Shown in pieces: positions 27,275 to 35,369 of a stretch of 48,105 bases of DNA. The notes below the pieces were generated by a model, which saw nothing but the letters and a program-made list of their open reading frames with translations, had not been told where the DNA came from and searched no databases. How positions within the stretch are numbered: position 1 is the stretch's first letter; the number at the start of each line of letters is the position of its first letter. The DNA is from Bacteroidales bacterium (GTDB lineage Bacteria > Bacteroidota > Bacteroidia > Bacteroidales > JAADGE01), in the NCBI GenBank assembly GCA_021108035.1, contig JAIORQ010000073.1, forward strand, positions 1-48,105, read 5' to 3'. A program made the position numbers and the translations under genes.

Positions 27275-28564
27275 TTACAATATTTCCCCGTACAAATCAA
27301 AATCCTCAGCAGAAATTATTTTAACAGAATAAATTTCTCCGACTTCTAATTCTTTGTCTTTATTTATTAATACTTCATTATCAACTTCCGGAGAATCAAA
27401 TTCAGTTCTGCTTACATAATGTTCATCAGTTTCTTTATCTATGATAACGTCAAAGGTCTTTCCGATTTTTGTTTGATTAATTTCAAAAGAAATTTGTTGC
27501 TGAATTTCCATGATCTCATTTGCCCTTTCTTGCTTGGTTTCTTCCGGAATATTATCTTCATAATTATCACCGCCGTATGTATTTTCTTCCTCTGAATATG
27601 TGAAAACACCCAAACGGTCAAATCGCATTGTTCTTACAAACTCTTTTAATTCTTCAAAATCTTTATCCGTTTCTCCGGGATGTCCCACAAGCAAAGTTGT
27701 TCTGATTGCCATTTCCGGAACTTCTTTTTTTAGCTTCTTTATTAGGTTGATTGTTAGAGATTTATCATGCCTTCGTTTCATCTTTGCCAAAACATTATTG
27801 CTGATATGCTGAAACGGAATATCAAGATATTTAGCAACATTCTCTTTCTCTCTGATAACACGTAAAATATCATCTGGGAAATTTGCAGGATATGCATAAT
27901 GCAATCGAATAATTTTTAAGCCTTTAATATCGGAGAGCTTTTCAACCAATTCCGGTAACTTTTGCTTTTTATAGATGTCAATACCGTAATAGGAGAGGTC
28001 TTGGGCTATCAGTATCAGTTCTTTGACACCTTGTTTGGCAAGGTTTTCTGCTTGTTTTATAAGTAATTCCATAGGTACGGAAATATGTTTTCCCCTTATC
28101 AACGGAATTGCACAAAAAGCACAAGTACGATCACAACCTTCAGAAATCTTCAAATAGGCAAAATGTTTCGGAGTTGAGATGACTCGTTCCCCGATAAGTT
28201 CTTTTTTATAGTCGATTTTTAATTGTTCAACAATTTCTTGTAAATCATTAACACCAAAAAATTGATTAACTTCCGAAATGTCTTTCGACAATTCATCTTT
28301 ATATCTTTCTGATAAACAGCCCATAACATAAAGGTTCTTAATTTTGCCTTTATTTTTTGCTTCAACAAATTCAAGAATTGTATTTATTGATTCCTCTTTG
28401 GCATCAGCAATAAAACCACAGGTATTAATGACTACAGTATCGGCATCAAAATTAAATTCATCAAATGTAAATTCAATATTATGATTGTTAATTTGGGTTG
28501 CGAGATTTTCACTGTCAACAATGTTTTTGGAACAACCGAGGGTTATGATGTTTATTTTGGGCAT
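27275..28564 (-). CDS. rimO: Ribosomal protein uS12 (Asp) methylthiotransferase RimO
   Basis: Radical-SAM methylthiotransferase of 429 residues that adds a methylthio group to the conserved Asp of ribosomal protein S12. The N-terminal UPF0004 domain carries the auxiliary cluster cysteines (C11 in TLGCSKNIVDSEN, C49 in INTCGFI, C83 in MGCLSERY). The radical-SAM cluster is C144-x3-C148-x2-C151 in GCDRTCAFC. A C-terminal TRAM domain (about 365-429) ends in DFDLYGEIL. TLGCSKN and the length favour RimO over MiaB. It is the first gene of a two-gene unit with umuD. Confidence 0.95.
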   Translation of the reverse strand: MPKINIITLGCSKNIVDSENLATQINNHNIEFTFDEFNFDADTVVINTCGFIADAKEESINTILEFVEAKNKGKIKNLYVMGCLSERYKDELSKDISEVNQFFGVNDLQEIVEQLKIDYKKELIGERVISTPKHFAYLKISEGCDRTCAFCAIPLIRGKHISVPMELLIKQAENLAKQGVKELILIAQDLSYYGIDIYKKQKLPELVEKLSDIKGLKIIRLHYAYPANFPDDILRVIREKENVAKYLDIPFQHISNNVLAKMKRRHDKSLTINLIKKLKKEVPEMAIRTTLLVGHPGETDKDFEELKEFVRTMRFDRLGVFTYSEEENTYGGDNYEDNIPEETKQERANEIMEIQQQISFEINQTKIGKTFDVIIDKETDEHYVSRTEFDSPEVDNEVLINKDKELEVGEIYSVKIISAEDFDLYGEIL

Positions 28565-28573
28565 AGAATAAGT

Positions 28574-28678
28574 TTAAAGTTCAAAAAAATTATAATAATC
28601 AGAGTAAATCAGCGTCTAAAGTACAAAGATTAAAGTTCAAAAAAATCATAATAATCAGTGTAAATCAGCGTCTAAAGT
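28574..28678. repeat. Tandem 49-bp direct repeat, period 56
   Basis: The units at 28574-28622 and 28630-28678 agree at 47 of 49 positions (start TTAAAGTTCAAAAAAATY, end AAATCAGCGTCTAAAGT). Copy 2 contains the stop codon of the ATPase gene (28672-28674), and copy 1 lies just upstream of the rimO start. Confidence 0.85.
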
Positions 28679-29835
28679 TTAAAGTATGTTTTCAATTTTA
28701 CATTAAAGAATACTTGTTTAAACCATATTTCAAAAGCCGGGTCTAACATTTCGTATTTTTTTCCTGCTTTTTCAATAATTCCGCTTTCGCTTAATCTTTT
28801 TACATTTTTTGAAACATTATTGGGTGTTCCTAATTGAAATTCTTGCATCACAGCCGTTGAACTTAACTGTTCTTTTCCTTTAATAATTGCTTTAATTAAG
28901 TTAACCTGTGTTCTGCTGCATATTTCAACTTCTCTTTCATATAAAGGACTGTTTCCGTTAATTAGTTCTGTAAGAGCATCTTGTATTTCATTTTTGCTTG
29001 CTCTTTTATTTGTTCTTGTCCAAGTGTAATGCGATAATTGCTGAACATACCACGAATGACATTTCATTAAATCTGTTATTAAGCCGGCATTTTGTTTGCT
29101 TATGTTTTTTTTTGTTTCTTTAAAAGCATTTGTAATAAAAGGTATCCACTTTTCTCTTTTAATTTTCGAAAGCATCATAATGTCACCGAACCTGTAAAAC
29201 GGTTTCGACGGATTGTTAAAAATATCGGCCATCATGTGGTTTTTGCTCCCAAACAAACAATATGTTACATGTTTATGTTTTTGCCATTCGGCTCTTAATT
29301 TCTTTTCAAATGTTTTAAAACCGGTATATTCCGATAAGTTTTGAAATTCATCAATTGCAATTATAAATTTTATTTTTTTCTTTTGTGCAATTCTTTCCGG
29401 AAGATTTAAAATTTCTGATGGGTCTTTCTTTATTCCTGCATAATCAAAACTGATACTAAATTCACTGTCTGCTTCTGCACTGAATTGAAATTTCGGGATT
29501 AATGTTTTAAAGAATTCTTTTGATATTTTTATCCAATCATCTAATTTTGAGGCTGATGCCTTAATAACTTCACTTGCAAACTTATGTAAAAACTCCTCTT
29601 TTGAACTGATTGAGAATAAATCAAGACTTACAAGTTTTATGTTTTTTTTATTTTCTAATTCAATAAAAGCTTTTTTTACAAGTGATGATTTTCCTCTTCG
29701 CCTTGAAGAAACAATGATTGTATTAATCCCTGATTTTAAGTTTTTAATAAGTTTTTCAATTTCATCTTCTCTGTTTGTAAAAGCTTTTGTACTTACAATT
29801 TTGCCGTATGTAAAAGGTAGTTTCCCGGTTTCCAT
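28672..29835 (-). CDS. ATP-binding protein (AAA/STAND-type ATPase, archaeal-ATPase-like)
   Basis: P-loop ATPase of 387 residues of the kind often annotated AAA family ATPase. Residues 1-30 include the signature FTNREDEIEKLI, then a Walker A variant IVSSRRRGKSSLVKKAF (R-R-x-G-K-S-S), Walker B plus sensor FIIAIDEFQNLSEY and an arginine-rich stretch. A winged-helix C-terminal domain (about 300-387) appears in TQVNLIKAIIKGKEQLSSTA and NNVSKNVKRLSESGIIEKAG. The combination suggests an ATPase that binds nucleic acid or regulates its own transcription. Its promoter is flanked by two palindromic elements (29851-29886 and 29982-30017). The family is common in Bacteroidota and archaea with poorly known roles. 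The stop lies in a tandem repeat. Confidence 0.7.
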   Translation of the reverse strand: METGKLPFTYGKIVSTKAFTNREDEIEKLIKNLKSGINTIIVSSRRRGKSSLVKKAFIELENKKNIKLVSLDLFSISSKEEFLHKFASEVIKASASKLDDWIKISKEFFKTLIPKFQFSAEADSEFSISFDYAGIKKDPSEILNLPERIAQKKKIKFIIAIDEFQNLSEYTGFKTFEKKLRAEWQKHKHVTYCLFGSKNHMMADIFNNPSKPFYRFGDIMMLSKIKREKWIPFITNAFKETKKNISKQNAGLITDLMKCHSWYVQQLSHYTWTRTNKRASKNEIQDALTELINGNSPLYEREVEICSRTQVNLIKAIIKGKEQLSSTAVMQEFQLGTPNNVSKNVKRLSESGIIEKAGKKYEMLDPAFEIWFKQVFFNVKLKTYFKL

Positions 29836-29850
29836 ATTTTTGTATTTAAG

Positions 29851-29886
29851 ATTTTATACCAATTGGTATTATACCATGTGGTATAA
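29851..29886. promoter_or_regulatory. Palindromic operator-like repeat, proximal copy
   Basis: AGATTTTATACC leads into two adjacent palindromes of type TACC-N4-GGTA (TACCAATTGGTA and TACCATGTGGTA). It begins 16 bases upstream of the ATPase start codon and abuts its -7 box, so a bound protein would block transcription. A near-identical copy lies 131 bp away at 29982-30017. Confidence 0.65.
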
Positions 29887-29890
29887 TATG

Positions 29891-29921
29891 CAAATGTATG
29901 CATAAAAATACTTAAATCAAA
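29891..29921 (-). promoter_or_regulatory. ATPase promoter, TTTG-N19-TACATTTG (minus strand)
   Basis: On the minus strand a -33 TTTG (29918-29921) and a -7 TACATTTG (29891-29898) are separated by exactly 19 bases. The -7 box is 56 nt before the ATPase start. It lies between the two palindromic repeats. Confidence 0.7.
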
Positions 29922-29981
29922 ATAAATTAATGTAAAAAATATTTAAAAAGCAGAAGATAAGATAGTTGAAATTATTTTTAG

Positions 29982-30017
29982 ATTTTATACCAATCGGTAT
30001 TATACCAAAAGGTATAA
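29982..30017. promoter_or_regulatory. Palindromic operator-like repeat, distal copy
   Basis: The same AGATTTTATACC lead and paired palindromes (TACCAATCGGTA, one mismatch, and TACCAAAAGGTA) occur as in the copy at 29851-29886. It begins within six bases of the end of the deacetylase gene and upstream of the ATPase promoter. Confidence 0.6.
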
Positions 30018-30022
30018 AATTA

Positions 30023-31048
30023 TTAGTAGTATTTCTGCAATAGATTTTCAATTGATTTTGCCGTAATGTCTGCACTTTTTTTAGAATAACCTCCGGAAAG
30101 TAACATTAAAACAGGTATTTTATTCTCAATTGCATTTTTAAAAACAATTTCATCTCTTCTTATAATTCCGGCTTCACTGACAGATAACATACCAAGCAAA
30201 TCACCTTTATAAATATCAGTTCCGGCATTATAGATAATGAAATCGGGTTTGGATTCTTCAATTGCTTTTGGTAGCTCTTCTTTAATAATTGTCAGATAAT
30301 CAGCGTCTTTTGTATTCTTCGAAATCGGAAAGTTATAATCAATATATTGTTTAACATCTTCATCGTCAGGATATATGTCTTTATTATATACATCAAAGAT
30401 ATGAATTGTTGTATCATTTTTTATTATTGATTCATGTCCGTTTCCTTGATGAGCATCCAAATCAATAATCATTATTGAATTAATATTATGTTTTTCTTTA
30501 AGTTCATTTATTGCAAGATTAATATCTGCAAAAAAACAAAAACCTTCACCGGAATTAGCTTTTGCATGATGATATCCGCCTGAAAGATTAATTGCAAAAC
30601 CGTGTTTTATTGCAACATCCGTTCCTAAAATTGTTCCTCCGGTTGCATATTTCATTGGTTTTAACAGTTTGTTTTTTAATACGGATGCCGGTAAATATTT
30701 TATAGCCGGCATTTCCGCAATTTCAGCAATGGTTTTTGAATGATTTAAAGAGCGTAAATATTTTTGAGTATGTACTTTAAGTAATTCTTCTTGAGTAACT
30801 AACTTGGGTTCATAGAATTGCTCCTTTGTAAATCCGAATTTCCCTGTTAAATATTTATGAATTTTTTTTGGTCTTTCGGTATCAAACGGATGAAGTTTTT
30901 GAATTCCGAGAAACCTAATATTGTAATTCTTTGAGTAAATGAGAGGAATTTTCATCGGTTCTTTGATGTTTTTTTTATTGTTTGAGCATGTGATAAATAA
31001 GCTTAAGCTAATTATAAATATTACTTTAATTGATAAGTTAATTTTCAT
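30023..31048 (-). CDS. Histone-deacetylase family protein with a lipoprotein-type signal
   Basis: Protein of 341 residues. Residues 40-340 match the arginase/deacetylase fold of bacterial HDAC-like enzymes (acetoin utilisation AcuC / acetylpolyamine amidohydrolase group). The catalytic His pair is H160-H161 in LSGGYHHAKANSGEG, the zinc ligands are D198 and H200 in IIDLDAHQGNG, and the third zinc Asp is in YNAGTDIYKGD. Unusually, the N-terminus MKINLSIKVIFIISLSLFIT then Cys21 looks like a lipoprotein signal, placing the enzyme in the envelope rather than the cytoplasm. Its substrate would then be periplasmic. It is upstream of the ATPase gene, separated by the operator region. Confidence 0.82.
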   Translation of the reverse strand: MKINLSIKVIFIISLSLFITCSNNKKNIKEPMKIPLIYSKNYNIRFLGIQKLHPFDTERPKKIHKYLTGKFGFTKEQFYEPKLVTQEELLKVHTQKYLRSLNHSKTIAEIAEMPAIKYLPASVLKNKLLKPMKYATGGTILGTDVAIKHGFAINLSGGYHHAKANSGEGFCFFADINLAINELKEKHNINSIMIIDLDAHQGNGHESIIKNDTTIHIFDVYNKDIYPDDEDVKQYIDYNFPISKNTKDADYLTIIKEELPKAIEESKPDFIIYNAGTDIYKGDLLGMLSVSEAGIIRRDEIVFKNAIENKIPVLMLLSGGYSKKSADITAKSIENLLQKYY

Positions 31049-31082
31049 ATAGCTCAGCCGTTCAAAATGAATTTATCTGATA

Positions 31083-32033
31083 TTAATTAAACAACGAATC
31101 TACAAATTCATCTTTATTAAATAATTGAAGGTCTTCTTTTTGTTCTCCTATACCTATATATTTAACAGGTATTTTAAATTGATATGATATACCGATAACG
31201 ACACCGCCTTTTGCTGTTCCGTCTAACTTTGTAACTGCCAAAGCATTAACTTCGGTTGCTTTAGTGAATTGTTTTGCTTGTTCAAAAGCATTTTGTCCGG
31301 TAGAACCGTCGAGAATTAACAAAATCTCATGCGGTGCATCCGGAATGATTTTTTGCATAACTCGTTTAACTTTTGTGAGTTCATTCATTAAGTTAATTTT
31401 ATTATGCAATCTTCCGGCTGTATCAATAATTACTACATCTGCATTATTTGCTTTAGCAGAATTCAGAGTGTCAAAAGCTACGGATGCAGGGTCGGAACCG
31501 GTTTTTTGTTTTATGATAGGCACATCTACACGTTTCGCCCATATTTCTAATTGCTCAACAGCAGCAGCTCTGAATGTGTCGGCAGCACCGAGATATACTT
31601 TTTTTCCGTCATTCTTGAAGTGATGTGCCAATTTGCCGATTGTTGTGGTTTTCCCTACACCGTTTACACCTACAACCATTATAACATATGGATTACCGTT
31701 TTTCTTTTCCCAATTTTGCGAGCTTGTATTGATCTCATTTTCAGCCAATAGAGCAGCAATTTCTTCTTTTAATACAGCATTTAATTCTTGCAATCCGAAA
31801 AATTTATCTTTAGCAACTCTTTCTTCCAATCGTTCAATTATTTTCAAAGTAGTTTCAACACCAACATCTGAACTTATTAAAATTTCTTCAAGATCATCCA
31901 AAAACCGATCGTCAACTTTTGATTTTCCGGCAACAGCCCTTGATAATTTTTTAAAGACGCTTTCTTTGGTTTTTTCAAGACCTTTATTCAGGCTGTCTTT
32001 TTTGTCTTTTGAGAATTTACCGAATAATGCCAT
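31083..32033 (-). CDS. ftsY: Signal recognition particle receptor FtsY
   Basis: SRP GTPase of 316 residues that receives ribosome-nascent-chain-SRP complexes at the inner membrane. An N domain (about 20-95) precedes the G domain, with G1 VVGVNGVGKTTTIGKLA, the AADTFRAAAVEQLEIWA helix, DTAGRLHNKINLMNEL (G3) and VTKLDGTAKGGV (G4). The acidic A domain of E. coli FtsY is absent, as is usual in this phylum. It is last in the cluster rpmB-rpmG-DUF4295-ftsY, an arrangement typical of Bacteroidota. Confidence 0.96.
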   Translation of the reverse strand: MALFGKFSKDKKDSLNKGLEKTKESVFKKLSRAVAGKSKVDDRFLDDLEEILISSDVGVETTLKIIERLEERVAKDKFFGLQELNAVLKEEIAALLAENEINTSSQNWEKKNGNPYVIMVVGVNGVGKTTTIGKLAHHFKNDGKKVYLGAADTFRAAAVEQLEIWAKRVDVPIIKQKTGSDPASVAFDTLNSAKANNADVVIIDTAGRLHNKINLMNELTKVKRVMQKIIPDAPHEILLILDGSTGQNAFEQAKQFTKATEVNALAVTKLDGTAKGGVVIGISYQFKIPVKYIGIGEQKEDLQLFNKDEFVDSLFN

Positions 32034-32142
32034 AGTAAGTATGAGATATTAAGATTGTGTAAGTTTGTAAATATAAAAAAAATACTTTTCTCCTGTGAAG
32101 GAAAAAAGTATTTCTGTGCATAATATTAATGTTAGTTAAAGA

Positions 32143-32298
32143 TTATTTCTTTGCAAAAAAATCCTTAACACGGTCATTATGAACAATTTCTTCTTTAAAA
32201 GTATAAGCTCCTGTTTTTGGAGATTTTACCATTTTAATTACTTTCGTAAAAGTTTTTCCCTCTCCTTTTTGTAATGTTGCAACTACTTTCTTTGCCAT
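32143..32298 (-). CDS. DUF4295 domain-containing small protein
   Basis: A 51-residue, Lys-rich protein beginning MAKKVVATLQKGEGKTFTKV and ending VKDFFAKK. The sequence and its position between rpmG and ftsY match DUF4295, a short family confined to Bacteroidota. Its position among ribosomal genes suggests a ribosome-associated role, but the function is not known. It starts nine bases after rpmG. Confidence 0.88.
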   Translation of the reverse strand: MAKKVVATLQKGEGKTFTKVIKMVKSPKTGAYTFKEEIVHNDRVKDFFAKK

Positions 32299-32307
32299 GA
32301 CTCTGTT

Positions 32308-32493
32308 TTATTTAATTTCTTTATGGATAGTATATTTCCTTAGGATTGGATTGTATTTTTTCATTTCCAATCTGCCGGTAGTATTTTTTCTGTTTTTCGT
32401 AGTTATATATCTTGATGTTCCCGGTACACCGCTGTTTTTATGCTCTGTACACTCTAATATAACTTGTATTCTGTCGCCTTTCTTTTTTGCCAT
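32308..32493 (-). CDS. rpmG: 50S ribosomal protein L33
   Basis: A 61-residue L33. It begins [20 protein letters not shown] and continues [20 protein letters not shown] and [16 protein letters not shown], the canonical family pattern. The zinc-binding cysteine pairs are missing (a single Cys in ECTEHK and none at the C-terminus), so this is the zinc-free (C-) form. It lies between rpmB and DUF4295 in one transcription unit. Confidence 0.96.
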   Translation of the reverse strand: MAKKKGDRIQVILECTEHKNSGVPGTSRYITTKNRKNTTGRLEMKKYNPILRKYTIHKEIK

Positions 32494-32511
32494 TTTCCTA
32501 AAATTACAGGA

Positions 32512-32754
32512 TTAATATTTTGTAATATAACCTTTTTCTTTAGCATCTTTTAATGCTTTGCTGATACCTTTTTTGTTAATAATTTTCATCCCTGCTGCTG
32601 ATACTTTTAAAACAACCCATTTATCTTCATCAGGAATATAATACTTCTTGTTGAATAAATTTGGTTTAAAAGTTCGTTTAGTCTTTTTGTGAGAATGCGA
32701 AACATTGTTTCCGGAAACCACTCTCTTTCCTGTTATTTGACAAACTCTTGACAT
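32512..32754 (-). CDS. rpmB: 50S ribosomal protein L28
   Basis: An 80-residue L28: [20 protein letters not shown] then [20 protein letters not shown] and a [16 protein letters not shown] end. The ATG at 32754 is chosen because family members start MSRVCQ; an in-frame extension upstream (to 32829) adds a hydrophobic, non-conserved stretch. First gene of the rpmB-rpmG-DUF4295-ftsY unit. No clear TAnnTTTG box was found upstream on the minus strand. Confidence 0.96.
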   Translation of the reverse strand: MSRVCQITGKRVVSGNNVSHSHKKTKRTFKPNLFNKKYYIPDEDKWVVLKVSAAGMKIINKKGISKALKDAKEKGYITKY

Positions 32755-32962
32755 CTTTCTGTTTTTTGTTATAAAAATCTTCTTTTTATTTCGGACTGCA
32801 AAGAAAATTAATTTATTCGGAATATTCAAAAAAATATTAAAAAAAATACTTTTAAGTTTTTTGCAAGTAAAAAATAATTGAAATATTGCTTATTTTTATG
32901 CAAACATCTTTTGTGAATATGCAAATTTATGAAAGTTTTTAGTTGCTTATAATAATCTTTAT

Positions 32963-32970
32963 TATTTTTG
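32963..32970 (+). promoter_or_regulatory. -7 box TATTTTTG for the membrane GAF gene
   Basis: TAnnTTTG match 34 nt before the start, with a TTG (32943-32945) 17 bases upstream as a possible -33. Confidence 0.5.
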
Positions 32971-33004
32971 TTTATCAGTTCCCCAAAATGATCTTAATAT
33001 GTTA

Positions 33005-34720
33005 ATGGATTTATTTAAAAATACGAAATTTCAATTTATTACACTTATAAGTATTCTGTTACTTTCAGTAATTGGCGTAGTTATCTTTTTGATATCAAAT
33101 TTAAGATTGATTGATGATATTAATTTATATCAAGAGAATTTAAATAAAATTACTGTCAAAGCAGTTGAGCTTAAAAATGTACTTTTTGATTTTAAAACAA
33201 ATGAGCATAAAAGTGAATTTTATGAATTAAGGAAAGACGAATTTTCTGACGCAGTATTCATAAAGAAAAATAATATTTCAGAAATTAATGACGAGTTGTT
33301 GAAATTTAAAAAGGCTGAAGTATATGGATTTATATCTTTACTGAAGCAAAATCAAATTATTTTTGATGAGTTGGGAGATAATTTCAGTTTGTATGTAAAT
33401 AATTTGATTGAGATTGGTAATGATAAATACGGGTATATACAAAATATAAATCACGCAGAAGATCGCATGATTATTAATTTAAAAGATAACATTTTGTTGT
33501 TCGGTGATTTTTTTAAATTAAAAGAATATAAAGTTAACTACTTAAGAACTTTAAATCCTGAATTTGCAGAAAGGTTTATTACAGAAACGAAAAAATTTGA
33601 ACAAAAATTAAAGATTGTTCAGAACATACCGGATGAAAAAGAACGCAGACTTGTTACAGATGCAAATTCAGAATATTTGAATCTTTTTAAGCATATTTAT
33701 GATTTGCATAAAGTACAAGGAAATGATTATTATTCAGGTGTTTATGATGAAATTGAACGATTATGTGATGAGGTTTTTATTAATATTGATGAACTTAATA
33801 ATTTAGGGAAACAATTGATTAAAAAGGATTTGCAAAATTTCAGAAAGCGAATATTAATATTAATATTTATTTCGACTGTGATTATTATATTTACAATAAT
33901 ACTTCTTTATAACATATTTAGAAAAGGTCTTTATAAGATCAGTATTCAGTCGAAACAATTGGCTTTTGCAAAATCTGAAATGCAACTTATTTCAACCGAA
34001 GATTTTTTTGCAGATATCAGCAATAATATTGATAAGCATGAAAATGATCTGAAAGAAAAAGAAGAATTTGTAAAACAATTGACAGCCGGAAATTACGATA
34101 CTTCTTCCGAGCCTGATAAAAAAGATACATTAGGATTGGCATTAGATAAATTAAAAAACACATTGAAAAATATTGCCGAAAAGAAATATAATGAGAATGC
34201 TGAACGAGTTATTGAATACAAACAAAAAGAAGGTATAGCCAAATTCGGACGTATTTTAAGGCGTCATACAGGTGATATTGATTCATTGTCGTACGATTTG
34301 ATCTCAGAATTGACTAATTATATTAATGCTGATATCGGAGGCTTATATATTGTAGATCGCAGCAAAGAAGTGCCTGTATTGAGATTGCGTGCTTCTTATG
34401 CTTATAACGAAAAGAAAATGATCAGTAAAGATATCTTGTTTGGTGAAGGTTTGGTAGGAACTTGTGCTGTTGACCAATCAACTTTTTATTTTGAAAAAAT
34501 TGATGAAGATTATATAAAGATAGTATCGGGTTTCGGACATGCAAAACCGGACAGCCTCATTATCAGCCCCATACATGTGGAAGGTGAAGTTTATGGTGTT
34601 TTGGAACTTGCCGCTGTAAGAAAATTAAATAAGCACGATGTTGCGTTTATTGAAATTCTTGCCGAAGATATTGCATATACCTTATCTTATCTGTTATCGC
34701 TTGAAGTTGAAGAAGAATAG
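33005..34720 (+). CDS. Membrane sensor-like protein with C-terminal GAF domain
   Basis: About 571 residues. A first membrane segment (FITLISILLLSVIGVVIFLI, about 12-31) and a second (RILILIFISTVIIIFTIILL, about 280-300) enclose a helical periplasmic region of about 245 residues, the layout of sensor kinases and chemoreceptors. After a HAMP-like and coiled-coil stretch, residues about 410-565 form a GAF-like domain (INADIGGLYIVDRSKEVPVL; LFGEGLVGTCAVDQ; GEVYGVLELAAVRKLNKHDV). No histidine-kinase, GGDEF or methyl-accepting output domain follows, so the output is unclear. It may signal through a partner. The second ATG (33005) is used because the first is only two codons earlier. Confidence 0.65.
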   Translation: MDLFKNTKFQFITLISILLLSVIGVVIFLISNLRLIDDINLYQENLNKITVKAVELKNVLFDFKTNEHKSEFYELRKDEFSDAVFIKKNNISEINDELLKFKKAEVYGFISLLKQNQIIFDELGDNFSLYVNNLIEIGNDKYGYIQNINHAEDRMIINLKDNILLFGDFFKLKEYKVNYLRTLNPEFAERFITETKKFEQKLKIVQNIPDEKERRLVTDANSEYLNLFKHIYDLHKVQGNDYYSGVYDEIERLCDEVFINIDELNNLGKQLIKKDLQNFRKRILILIFISTVIIIFTIILLYNIFRKGLYKISIQSKQLAFAKSEMQLISTEDFFADISNNIDKHENDLKEKEEFVKQLTAGNYDTSSEPDKKDTLGLALDKLKNTLKNIAEKKYNENAERVIEYKQKEGIAKFGRILRRHTGDIDSLSYDLISELTNYINADIGGLYIVDRSKEVPVLRLRASYAYNEKKMISKDILFGEGLVGTCAVDQSTFYFEKIDEDYIKIVSGFGHAKPDSLIISPIHVEGEVYGVLELAAVRKLNKHDVAFIEILAEDIAYTLSYLLSLEVEEE

Positions 34721-34731
34721 TTGAATAAAAT

Positions 34732-34762
34732 TTTGATTTGAAAGTAATTTTGACTATTTTTG
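34732..34762 (+). promoter_or_regulatory. Promoter of the XRE-MNT/HepT operon
   Basis: TTTG (34732-34735) and TATTTTTG (34755-34762) are separated by exactly 19 bases, a full match to the phylum consensus, ending 19 bases before the start codon. Confidence 0.75.
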
Positions 34763-34768
34763 TCAAAA
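34748..34768. promoter_or_regulatory. Operator-like palindrome over the -7 box
   Basis: The perfect inverted repeat TTTTGAC-N7-GTCAAAA has a 7-base spacer that is most of the -7 element. A dimeric HTH repressor bound here would block the promoter directly. The first gene of the operon encodes an XRE domain, which suggests autorepression. Confidence 0.65.
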
Positions 34769-34781
34769 CTGTTTTTTCAAA

Positions 34782-35369
34782 ATGCAAACCATTGGCGAAT
34801 TAATACGATCATTAAGAGAAAAAGAAGGATACCCTTTGCGAAAGGTTGCCGCCTTTTTGGATATTGACCAAGCAATATTAAGCAAAATTGAACGAGGAAA
34901 AAGAAAACTCTCAAAAGAAAAAGTAATAAAACTTGCAGAGTTTTTTAAATACAACGAAAAAGAAATGCTGATAACTTTCTTAAGTGACCGAATAATTTAT
35001 GAAATCGGGAATGAAGATTATGCAAAAGAGGCATTAAAAGTTGCTGAAGAAAAGATTGAGTACAAAACGTTTAAGACATTAGACAGAAGTAAAATAATTA
35101 AACAAATTGTAAGCAAGTTGAAGCAATTTTCAAAAGTAAATAATGCATGGATTTACGGTTCTTTTTCGCGTGAAAATGATAAACCCGGAAGTGATATTGA
35201 TATAGCAGTAAAAACAGATGAAGGGTTTAGTTACTTTGATCTTGCTGAAATACAACATATTTTGGAAAATGAACTGAACAGGAAAATTGATATTGGTTTT
35301 ATTGATACTTTTAAACCGTATATTTTTGAAAATATTAAACCGGATTTAAAACTTATTTATGAAAGATAA
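34782..35369 (+). CDS. XRE-type HTH fused to a MNT nucleotidyltransferase (MntA-like antitoxin)
   Basis: Protein of 195 residues with two domains. Residues about 1-65 form an XRE HTH (LIRSLREKEGYPLRKVAAFL; DQAILSKIERGKRKLSKEKV). Residues about 105-190 form a minimal nucleotidyltransferase with the signature GS-x10-DxD (G126-S127, D138, D140 in IYGSFSREN then SDIDIAV). MntA-type proteins inactivate HepT toxins by adding AMP units to a tyrosine. The HTH fusion adds a DNA-binding arm, and the operator at 34748-34768 gives it an obvious target. The gene overlaps the HepT gene by 11 bases, so the pair is translationally coupled. Confidence 0.85.
   Translation: MQTIGELIRSLREKEGYPLRKVAAFLDIDQAILSKIERGKRKLSKEKVIKLAEFFKYNEKEMLITFLSDRIIYEIGNEDYAKEALKVAEEKIEYKTFKTLDRSKIIKQIVSKLKQFSKVNNAWIYGSFSRENDKPGSDIDIAVKTDEGFSYFDLAEIQHILENELNRKIDIGFIDTFKPYIFENIKPDLKLIYER

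Noticed and set aside
28574-28678. CRISPR array
   Set aside because: Only two near-identical units with a 7-base gap, no spacers of CRISPR size and no cas genes.
31264-32052. Open frames antisense to ftsY
   Set aside because: They are shadows of a strongly conserved gene and have no family features.
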